From Peptococcaceae bacterium UBA5356 (lineage in GTDB: Bacteria; Bacillota; Peptococcia; DRI-13; DTU073), in assembly GCA_002407935.1 (NCBI GenBank), contig DHPU01000052.1:4152-11212 (forward strand): a DNA stretch of 7,061 nucleotides. The letters are read 5' to 3'. Below, piece after piece: positions 1 through 5,116 of the stretch. The number at the start of each line of letters is the position of its first letter. Position 1 is the stretch's first letter. Below the pieces are notes generated by a model. It did not search any database. It was not told the DNA's origin and was given only the letters and a program-made list of their open reading frames with translations. The position numbers and the translations under genes were made by a program.

Positions 1-42
1 GATAAGATTATTGGGATGGCATTGGAACGGATGAAGATTTAA
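1..42 (+). CDS. Possible 3' end of an upstream gene (partial)
   Basis: Frame 1 is open from the window edge to TAA at 40-42 and reads DKIIGMALERMKI. The other two forward frames close early. Thirteen codons are too few to identify a product, and chance openness cannot be excluded. If real, it ends about 108 nt before the XRE gene. Confidence 0.2.
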   Translation, partial: DKIIGMALERMKI

Positions 43-86
43 CTATACTCAGCAATGCTCTTTAAAGCAGCACAGCCTTCTTCAAC

Positions 87-119
87 AAACTATAATGAGA
101 CTAAGTTGTGATATAGTTT
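87..119. promoter_or_regulatory. 33-bp dyad, candidate operator of the XRE/restriction-modification operon
   Basis: AAACTATA at 87-94 is the exact reverse complement of TATAGTTT at 112-119. The shared centre is base 103, and an inner palindrome ACTAAGT (100-106) has the same centre. A perfect TATAAT hexamer (91-96) overlaps the left arm; no convincing -35 box lies 17 nt upstream of it. The site ends 30 nt before the TTG start of a small Cro/CI-type regulator. Two nested half-site pairs on one dyad axis fit a dimeric helix-turn-helix repressor or R-M controller protein acting on its own promoter. Binding is inferred. Confidence 0.45.
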
Positions 120-149
120 ATATGATCTTAAATACATGGGGGTATTACT

Positions 150-368
150 TTGAGTTACAGCTATAACAAACTATGGAAATTGTTAATAGATAAAGGTATT
201 AAGAAAACGGAGTTAAGGATGCTGGCGAGGGTTAGCACAAACGTAATTGCTAAGCTGGGCAAAAACGACCCTGTTTCAATGGAAACGCTGGCTAAAATCT
301 GTACCGCCTTGAATTGCGATATAGCCGACATCGTAGAAATGACAGGCGATAACAATGCGAAAAATTAA
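150..368 (+). CDS. Small XRE-family (Cro/CI-type) transcriptional regulator
   Basis: A 72-residue protein that is essentially one helix-turn-helix domain. It begins SYNKLWKLLIDKGIKKTELR, followed by MLARVSTNVIAKLGKN (about residues 24-39, turn and recognition helix) and PVSMETLAKICTALNCDIADIVEM (41-64), the usual closing helices of the HTH_26/Cro-CI type. The start is TTG with GGGGG at 138-142, seven bases upstream. The gene lies 39 nt before a fused restriction-modification gene on the same strand, with no terminator between, so it probably regulates that operon. Small HTH controllers often delay the nuclease of R-M systems or act as element repressors. Which of the two applies here cannot be told from sequence. 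A dyad at 87-119 is a plausible operator. Confidence 0.85.
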   Translation: MSYSYNKLWKLLIDKGIKKTELRMLARVSTNVIAKLGKNDPVSMETLAKICTALNCDIADIVEMTGDNNAKN

Positions 369-407
369 CTGTGTTAATATACATTTGCAGTTAGGAGAGG
401 TTGCAAT

Positions 408-2714
408 ATGAAAACAAAGAAAAGAGCCGAAAGTCGAACCCGGTATTTTGTGCGTAGTATTGCTGCTAAACGCGGTTGGAGTATCGCACACGTTTCTAAA
501 AATGGCGATTTTCTTGAAGAACAGGAAATTGTCGATATGTTCCCCGATATAGGTTTAGGCGCAGACAAACCAGATTTTTTGGTTTGTTATAGGGCAGACC
601 CTACAATGATAATTGAAGCAAAAAACGAATTCAAGAAAATCAATCAAGCAATAGATGAGGCCGTTGAATACGCCGAAGCGATAAATAAAACGGAGAGGTA
701 TAAAATAAAACTTGCTGTAGGCGTAGCCGGAGAAGATGATAATGGTTATCAAGTCATCGTAAAATACCTGAAAGATACCAGGTGGCATTTACTTAAATCT
801 TGTGGTTATGAGTTGACTACGATTCCGTCGAAAAAGGAAGTAGAATTAGCTTTACAAGCAGATGATGCTACAACCGCCGTTTCAGTTCCGAGCAGTTCAG
901 AATTTATTGAAGCAGCAATAGAAATATCATCAATATTGCGAAGTGCAAAAATCGAAGCTCCATTGCGTCCAAAGGTAATAGGAGCAATAATTACAGCTTT
1001 ATATCAAGGCGAAATTGACCTGACATCTGGAAAAGAGTTAAGTTCAATCAATGAATTGGTTGAAGCTGCTATTTCTGAAAGCATTGATTTAGATGAAACC
1101 AAAAAAGTAAAGTTAAAAGACGCTTTGCGAATGACGGGAAATGACTATGATAGACTTTCACCAAAAATTCAACGAGTTGTTTCTTTGCTGAAAAGATTAA
1201 ATATCCGTTCGGTATTACAAACAGACACTGATTTTTTAGGCTTATTGTATGAAGCATTTTTGCGTTATGGGTACGATAACAACGCATTGGGGATTGTTTT
1301 CACACCACGCCATATCACAAAATTATGTGTTGATTTAATTGACACCCGTATGTCAGATAAAGTAATCGATATTGCGAGCGGCACAGGCGGATTTTTAGTG
1401 TCGGCATTTGATAAAATGATGGCCGCCGCAAAAGGCCCCAAAGCCGTCGAAAAGGTTAAGCAATCATTGTATGGGTTTGATACAAACCCCACTGTTTGGG
1501 CGTTAGCGACCCTCAATATGTTTTTTCGTGGCGACGGCAAAAGCCATATTGAAAATGGAGATTGTTTTGATGAGCATAATAGAAGGAGTGTCAAAGGTAA
1601 GTTTACCCGTGCATTTCTAAATCCGCCTTTTTCGCAGGAGAACGAACCCGAGCGTGATTTTATTGATGCAGCAATGGACGCATTAGAGCCGGGTGGGATT
1701 TTAGCTTGCGTAGTAAAAGCTGGTATTTTTGCAGACGCTGACAATGCCATGTGGCGTAACTCATTTATAAAAAAACACACCCTTGTTGGTGTTATTAGTT
1801 TGCCGGAGGACTTGTTTTATCCTACTGCTGCCCCGACATCAATTTTAATTGCAAAAGCCCATATACCCATGGACGATTCAAACGAGGTATTTATGGCACG
1901 TATATGGAATGACGGATTTGTGAAATTAAAGGGCAAGAGGGTTCATTGTGAAGGTTCCCAACTGCCCGAAATAATTCAATGTTTTCGAGCATTTCAGCAA
2001 AAAATAGAGTTTCAGTCGTTAATAGCAACTAAAATTAAAGCTGAATGTGTGTTGGACGGACAAGAATTTAGTCCGCAACAATGGTTAGAACAACCTGCTA
2101 TTTCTGAAACTGATTTAATGAACGCAAAGAAAGATGTACTTATGTCGATTTTCCAAACTGTAACATCTATTCCCGAAATAGCTGACGAAGTATTAGAAGA
2201 TTTTCCGGAAGCAGAAAGCGAATTACCGAATGTGCCGTTAAAAAAAGTTAAGCCTATTAGCTTTTTCTTTGAAGTCCACAACGGAAAATCCTCCGGCGAA
2301 AAAAATTATTCTGTTGGTAACTGTCCTTATATTTCAAGTGGAGATATTTTCAACAGTGTTATTAGGCTTGTTTCAGAAGAACGGGATGAAGTATTTGCTG
2401 CAGGAGGAATAACTGTTACGGCTTTTGGGCAAGCGTATGTTCAGCCGTGGCGGTTTATGGCAAGGGGGAATGGAGGCAGTTCTGTTCGTGTACTTATACC
2501 AAAATATAAAATGCCGCTCAATGAATTGTGTTGGTTTGCCGCACAAATAAACATTCAACGGTGGAGATTTTTCTATGGACGAATGGCTATTAAATCCCGG
2601 CTTTCGGACTTAATGATTAGCAGCCCTCCAGAAAGACTACCTGATAATGAAGAACCGATTTTTGGCAGGATAGCTGATCTAAAAGCAAAATTAGAAGAGT
2701 TAGGACAGTTATAA
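408..2714 (+). CDS. Single-chain restriction-modification enzyme (type IIG-like: PD-(D/E)XK nuclease, N6-adenine methyltransferase, target-recognition domain)
   Basis: A 768-residue protein with three recognisable parts. Residues ~1-150 resemble the HsdR N-terminal nuclease fold: KPDF (D56) followed by IEAK (E70, K72), a complete PD-(D/E)XK pattern. Residues ~165-290 are helical, like HsdM N-terminal regions. Residues ~290-560 are an N6-adenine methyltransferase of the HsdM type: GIVFTP (295-300), SAM motif DIASGTGG (321-328), YGFDTNP (355-361) and catalytic NPPF (405-408). Residues ~610-768 look like one specificity domain, with CPYISSGDIFNS (639-650) and FFYGRMAIKSRL (721-732), patterns seen in HsdS and type IIG target-recognition domains. 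It would methylate adenine and cut DNA at one recognition sequence. ATG 408 has AGGAGAGG seven bases upstream. Catalytic residues look intact, so it may be active. One recognition domain is fewer than in typical HsdS; dimerisation or an asymmetric site is likely. No separate HsdR or HsdS gene is visible. Confidence 0.9.
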   Translation: MKTKKRAESRTRYFVRSIAAKRGWSIAHVSKNGDFLEEQEIVDMFPDIGLGADKPDFLVCYRADPTMIIEAKNEFKKINQAIDEAVEYAEAINKTERYKIKLAVGVAGEDDNGYQVIVKYLKDTRWHLLKSCGYELTTIPSKKEVELALQADDATTAVSVPSSSEFIEAAIEISSILRSAKIEAPLRPKVIGAIITALYQGEIDLTSGKELSSINELVEAAISESIDLDETKKVKLKDALRMTGNDYDRLSPKIQRVVSLLKRLNIRSVLQTDTDFLGLLYEAFLRYGYDNNALGIVFTPRHITKLCVDLIDTRMSDKVIDIASGTGGFLVSAFDKMMAAAKGPKAVEKVKQSLYGFDTNPTVWALATLNMFFRGDGKSHIENGDCFDEHNRRSVKGKFTRAFLNPPFSQENEPERDFIDAAMDALEPGGILACVVKAGIFADADNAMWRNSFIKKHTLVGVISLPEDLFYPTAAPTSILIAKAHIPMDDSNEVFMARIWNDGFVKLKGKRVHCEGSQLPEIIQCFRAFQQKIEFQSLIATKIKAECVLDGQEFSPQQWLEQPAISETDLMNAKKDVLMSIFQTVTSIPEIADEVLEDFPEAESELPNVPLKKVKPISFFFEVHNGKSSGEKNYSVGNCPYISSGDIFNSVIRLVSEERDEVFAAGGITVTAFGQAYVQPWRFMARGNGGSSVRVLIPKYKMPLNELCWFAAQINIQRWRFFYGRMAIKSRLSDLMISSPPERLPDNEEPIFGRIADLKAKLEELGQL

Positions 2715-2842
2715 TCTAGCATGAAATAACTTTGAATAACATTGGTAGATTTAAGCGACAAAACGAGAACTAAACAGATGGTAAATCCTGATAATATAGG
2801 ATTTATAGCCCGTTATATTCCGTTTTGCCGAACCAAACAAGA

Positions 2843-2883
2843 AAAAGACCTCACCCATTTTTTGCAAATGAGTGAGGTCTTTT
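2843..2883. terminator. Strong intrinsic terminator after the restriction-modification gene
   Basis: Bases 2843-2860 pair with 2866-2883 to give an 18-bp stem with a single C-A mismatch and a five-base loop (TTTGC). The core is GACCTCAC against GTGAGGTC, flanked by AAAA and TTTT, so the hairpin can work in both directions. It lies 128 nt after the stop of the R-M gene. The 207-nt gap between 2715 and 2921 holds no other gene I can support. The hairpin separates the XRE/R-M unit from the small-ORF/recombinase unit. Confidence 0.8.
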
Positions 2884-2921
2884 CGTTATAAAAAAATTTA
2901 CTATAAATAGGAGCGATTAAG

Positions 2922-3026
2922 ATGTATCGAATACTGAAAGTGTGCAGAAGCATAATCAAGGAAACGGAATTAGCAATTGTTAACACCACCGAGGAAAGTT
3001 ATTACTACAACGTTTTAGGGGAATAA
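2922..3026 (+). CDS. Small hypothetical protein, 34 aa
   Basis: ATG at 2922 preceded by AGGAG (2909-2913) at a spacing of eight bases, ending at TAA 3024-3026. The product starts MYRILKVCRS and ends ESYYYNVLGE; it has no membrane segment and matches no family I recognise. It is the first reading frame after the terminator and lies upstream of another small ORF and the serine recombinase, all on the + strand. The good ribosome binding site is the main support. Possible roles, such as recombination directionality factor or element regulator, are guesses from position only. Confidence 0.45.
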   Translation: MYRILKVCRSIIKETELAIVNTTEESYYYNVLGE

Positions 3027-3084
3027 AACCACCCAAGCCGCAATATACATTAGCAAAGAGGACAAGGTCGGAGGAGGTGAGATA

Positions 3085-3234
3085 GTGCAAGGGGTATTAG
3101 AGAAAAAAAGTGAAATAAACAGTATGGATCCAGCAATTCTAAGCCACATTTTAGACGCACTATCTCAAGGCGTTGCCAAAAGCATCGTAGCGGCGGCAAT
3201 AAAATCCATCAACTCAACTATAATAGAACCATAA
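3085..3234 (+). CDS. Small hypothetical protein, 49 aa, upstream of the recombinase
   Basis: GTG at 3085 sits seven bases behind AGGAGG (3072-3077), within a near-perfect GGAGGAGGTGA, the best ribosome binding site in the element. The product ends with TAA 3232-3234, 35 nt before the recombinase start. The sequence begins MQGVLEKKSE and continues with helical, alanine-rich ILSHILDALSQGVAKSIVAAA (about residues 19-39). I do not recognise the family. The position next to a large serine recombinase would suit a directionality factor or partner protein, but nothing in the sequence shows this. The frame is open back to 3019, so a longer product with another start cannot be excluded; the ribosome binding site favours 3085. 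Confidence 0.5.
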   Translation: MQGVLEKKSEINSMDPAILSHILDALSQGVAKSIVAAAIKSINSTIIEP

Positions 3235-3245
3235 AATAATTAAGA

Positions 3246-3261
3246 GATATGACAGAGAGGT
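3246..3261 (+). repeat. 16-bp direct repeat copy 1 (partner at 4882-4897), overlapping the recombinase ribosome binding site
   Basis: GATATGACAGAGAGGT here and GATATGACAGAAAGGT at 4882-4897 differ at one base and are 1636 bp apart, on either side of the recombinase gene. The right copy encodes D-M-T-E-R of spoIIID. The left copy reads ATG ACA GAG AGG TGA (3249-3263), a four-codon frame MTER-stop that overlaps the recombinase ribosome binding site. It may be a relic of spoIIID target sequence, a secondary attachment-like site, or partly a coincidence driven by the purine-rich AGAGAGGTGA ribosome binding signal. Confidence 0.45.
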
Positions 3262-3269
3262 GAATCCGC

Positions 3270-4880
3270 ATGAAGGCTGCCGCTTATATCAGGGTTAGTA
3301 CTGATAAAGAAGAACAACAAAGCTCGTTGGAAAATCAGCGTGAATTTTTTGAGAGCTATATCCCTAAAAGGGGGGATAAGCTAATCAATATTTATTGTGA
3401 TAAGGGCAAGTCTGCTACAAAGATGCAGAACAGAAAAGATTTACAGCGATTGAGAAAGGCCGCTAAGCGTGGAGAATTTGAAAAGCTCTATGTGAAAGAT
3501 ATCAGCAGGCTTTTTAGAAACACTCTTGATTTTATCACTGTTACCAGAGAATTGAGCTCATACGGCGTGAATCTACACCTTGTCAATATGGGCGAAGGCA
3601 AGGACATAGATGGCTTTACTTTAAATCTGATGGCAATGCTTGCGGAAAATGAGTCACAGCGTATATCGGAGAAGGTTAAGTTTGGAAAGCAATTTGGCAA
3701 AGAAAAAGGCCGTGTGCCTAATTTTGTTTTTGGCTATGACAGAATAGACAGATATACACTGGTACCTAACCCGGAAGAAAGTGAGTGGGTCAGAAAAATC
3801 TTTGATCTATATACTGAAGAAAAATGGGGCATGGCGAGGATAGCTTCACATCTATTCAGGAATAGCGTGCAAACCAAAAAGCTTAAAGATGGAGAGCCTA
3901 ACTTTAATTGGTCGCAAAACACAGTAGGCACTGTGCTGAAAAATGAGATTTACACAGGTCGTGTAATTAACGGTAAAGAAAGCAGCACTGATATATTTAC
4001 CAACAAAAGAAAAGAAAATCCAGAAGCAGAATGGTATATAGTCGAAAAGCCAGAATTTCGAATTATTTCTGATGAACAATTCAACAAGGCACAGGAACAG
4101 ATGAAAATAAACGCTGAGGCTTATGAGGGGACATTTGCCAGAAGAAGCGACAAGCACCTGTTTTCGAATTTAATAAAATGCGGCTCCTGTGGTTTCTCTT
4201 ACAGGCGTTATCAAAGAAGACATTCAAAAAATGGTCCCTTATACGTCTGGTGGACCTGCTCTAAAAGGAGTGCTTACGGAAAAAACCGTTGTGAATCGGA
4301 ATATACAAGGGTTAATGAAGACTGGATTAAAGGTGGACTGGACAAGCTCTTTGATTATCTTGTCAAGGATAAGGCAGCTTTCTTTGAGGCAGTTGAACGT
4401 AAATGCAATAGTTTAGTCAGGGAATACATTAGGGATAACAATGGATTTGATCTTGATGAAGTGAAAGAGGAACTTGAAGAATTGCAGAATAAACGGGAAA
4501 GGCTGAAAAGTTTAGCTGTGGATGGCCTTATTACCATGGAAGAAGTAAAACAGGACATGATTCCTCTCAATGCTGAAATAGAGAGACTTTCTTTCAAGTT
4601 AGATAGCACCGATAAAACCAGAGAACTCAATCGAAAGATTAAGGAGAGCCTAAAGCAATTTGTCGAAGTCTTCGACCGTTTTAGATTTACAGACAATATC
4701 GACAATACTGACTTGAAGAAAATAATCAAAGAGATTAAAGTCGTATCTGTAGATGAGATCTATGTCTATTTCAATATTAGCGAGAATGTGGAAGGGCTTA
4801 ACTTCCCTATTCTTTTGTCAGGCACCTTCCTCATGCCACCTGAAGAAAAAACCGACACCAATACTAAGCACAGTACATAA
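3270..4880 (+). CDS. Large serine recombinase (SpoIVCA/phage-integrase type)
   Basis: A 536-residue protein with the full large-serine-recombinase order. Resolvase domain (~2-145): AAYIRVSTD with catalytic S10 and R8, VKDISRLFRN with D77, R80 and R83, then LAENESQRISEKVK (124-137). Recombinase domain (~150-290): FVFGYDRID, then NTVGTVLKNEIYTGRVING. Zinc ribbon: C304, C307, C330 and C341. Coiled-coil-rich C-terminus (~395-465), then KEIKVVSVDEIYVYF (487-501), the usual family ending, followed by an extra ~35-residue tail. It cuts and rejoins DNA at attachment sites through a covalent serine link. F82 replaces the small residue more usual in RLGRN/RLARN. ATG 3270 has AGAGAGGTGA six bases upstream. 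The last codons (KHST-stop) overlap the resuming spoIIID frame, so it sits at the element's right end, as recombinases of skin-like elements and prophages often do. It is the obvious candidate for excising the element. Confidence 0.95.
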   Translation: MKAAAYIRVSTDKEEQQSSLENQREFFESYIPKRGDKLINIYCDKGKSATKMQNRKDLQRLRKAAKRGEFEKLYVKDISRLFRNTLDFITVTRELSSYGVNLHLVNMGEGKDIDGFTLNLMAMLAENESQRISEKVKFGKQFGKEKGRVPNFVFGYDRIDRYTLVPNPEESEWVRKIFDLYTEEKWGMARIASHLFRNSVQTKKLKDGEPNFNWSQNTVGTVLKNEIYTGRVINGKESSTDIFTNKRKENPEAEWYIVEKPEFRIISDEQFNKAQEQMKINAEAYEGTFARRSDKHLFSNLIKCGSCGFSYRRYQRRHSKNGPLYVWWTCSKRSAYGKNRCESEYTRVNEDWIKGGLDKLFDYLVKDKAAFFEAVERKCNSLVREYIRDNNGFDLDEVKEELEELQNKRERLKSLAVDGLITMEEVKQDMIPLNAEIERLSFKLDSTDKTRELNRKIKESLKQFVEVFDRFRFTDNIDNTDLKKIIKEIKVVSVDEIYVYFNISENVEGLNFPILLSGTFLMPPEEKTDTNTKHST

Positions 4881-4881
4881 G
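4866..4881 (+). other. Candidate attachment-site junction (element/spoIIID, attR-like)
   Basis: The sequence AAGCACAGTACATAAG is read as KHST-stop by the recombinase and as S-T-V-H-K in the spoIIID frame, where intact SpoIIID proteins have GVSKSTVHKD. Homology to SpoIIID begins at S (AGC 4867-4869); the residues before it (P-I-L) do not fit. The crossover should therefore lie at or just inside 4866-4881, where left and right ends would share a short core. The P-side arm is recombinase coding sequence; an imperfect inverted repeat TCAGG...CCTGA (4818-4843) lies within it and could be a binding feature. The exact core needs the other end of the element. Confidence 0.5.
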
Positions 4882-5022
4882 GATATGACAGAAAGGTTGC
4901 CGATTATCAATAAGCAACTTGCTCAGCAGGTAAAGTATGTTTTGGAACAAAATAAAGCGGAGCGTCATATTAGAGGGGGGGAAGCAACCAGGAAAAAGTA
5001 CAAAGAAGCCCAAGAAAATTGA
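4867..5022 (+). pseudogene. spoIIID: spoIIID 3' half, interrupted by the upstream element
   Basis: The 51 residues read STVHKDMTERLPIINKQL, then AQQVKYVLEQNKAERHIRGG, then EATRKKYKEAQEN. This aligns along its length with the C-terminal part of B. subtilis SpoIIID (STVHKDLTERLPEINPDL... and RHLRGGEATKLKYKK, recalled from the family). SpoIIID is a mother-cell DNA-binding regulator of the sigma-E regulon that binds with an N-terminal helix-turn-helix and a C-terminal basic region. Intact proteins are about 80-93 residues, so roughly the first 34 are missing; the break lies in the recognition helix between the SK and ST of VSKSTVHKD. The remaining sequence shows no stops or frameshift and ends normally, so it looks preserved rather than decayed. 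Its downstream neighbour mbl is the expected one. An ATG at 4885 could start a 45-residue fragment, but AAGGA lies only one base before it. Identity is secure; whether it is reassembled in vivo is inference. Confidence 0.88.
4882..4897 (+). repeat. 16-bp direct repeat copy 2 (partner at 3246-3261), inside spoIIID
   Basis: GATATGACAGAAAGGT lies just right of the presumed crossover, in spoIIID codons D-M-T-E-R. It is matched at 15 of 16 positions by the sequence in front of the recombinase start. Flanking bases are also partly alike: AAG before each copy and CCG shortly after. Confidence 0.45.
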
Positions 5023-5044
5023 TTATTTTATATTTTTGAGCAGG

Positions 5045-5052
5045 AAAGGAGG
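5045..5052 (+). promoter_or_regulatory. Orphan strong Shine-Dalgarno sequence between spoIIID and mbl
   Basis: AAAGGAGG is an excellent anti-16S match, but no usable frame follows. The first ATG (5067-5069) is 14 bases away and is followed directly by TAG. The mbl start is 64 nt further on and has its own AGGTGG. It could be a ribosome stand-by site, a remnant of a lost leader ORF, or chance in a purine-rich stretch. No clear promoter was seen in 5023-5116. Confidence 0.35.
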
Positions 5053-5116
5053 AAAACGAAGCAAATATGTAGAATAAGGCTTTAAATGGAATGATATTAG
5101 GCAGGTGGCGGATTTT

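Larger units (their letters stand above)
1..4866 (+). mobile_element. Right part of a skin-like intervening element inserted in spoIIID (left end outside window)
   Basis: The right edge is placed where the spoIIID reading frame resumes (AGC at 4867), inside the last codons of a large serine recombinase. Recombinase at the edge, restriction-modification cargo, small unknown ORFs and an interrupted host gene together make a site-specific integrative element. The flanking host order spoIIID-mbl-flhO is ancestral in endospore formers, so everything left of the spoIIID half-gene is foreign to that order. No N-terminal spoIIID half occurs upstream in the window, so the left end is off-window and the element exceeds 4.8 kb. 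By family knowledge, B. subtilis skin is the closest precedent: it splits sigK and is excised in the mother cell by SpoIVCA. That the present element is excised during sporulation is inference. A dead insertion or decaying prophage remnant is the alternative. Confidence 0.65.

Noticed and set aside
1265..1780. 171-codon minus-strand frame opposite the methyltransferase domain
   Set aside because: It lies opposite conserved methyltransferase motifs and shows no recognisable protein features.
2701..2710. TAGGACAGTT fits the SpoIIID binding consensus WWRRACARNY
   Set aside because: That consensus is expected several times by chance in 7 kb on two strands, and this copy lies inside the R-M coding end.
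2778..2891. Open frame of 37 codons starting MVNPDNIGFIARY
   Set aside because: It runs straight through the terminator hairpin and has no good ribosome binding site, so it is probably chance.
3151..3195. QGVAKSIVAAA in the 49-aa ORF looks a little like GVSKSTVHKD of SpoIIID
   Set aside because: Only a few residues agree, the surrounding sequence does not match a SpoIIID N-terminus, and the frame stops before any possible join.
4189..4416. 75-codon + strand frame inside the recombinase gene
   Set aside because: It lies out of frame over the zinc-ribbon coding region, has no family resemblance and is a shadow of the real gene.
4753..4884. Upstream extension of the spoIIID frame to ATG 4753 (MRSMSISILARMWK...)
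   Set aside because: It overlaps recombinase coding sequence out of frame and does not resemble SpoIIID; the frame is open only because of the junction.
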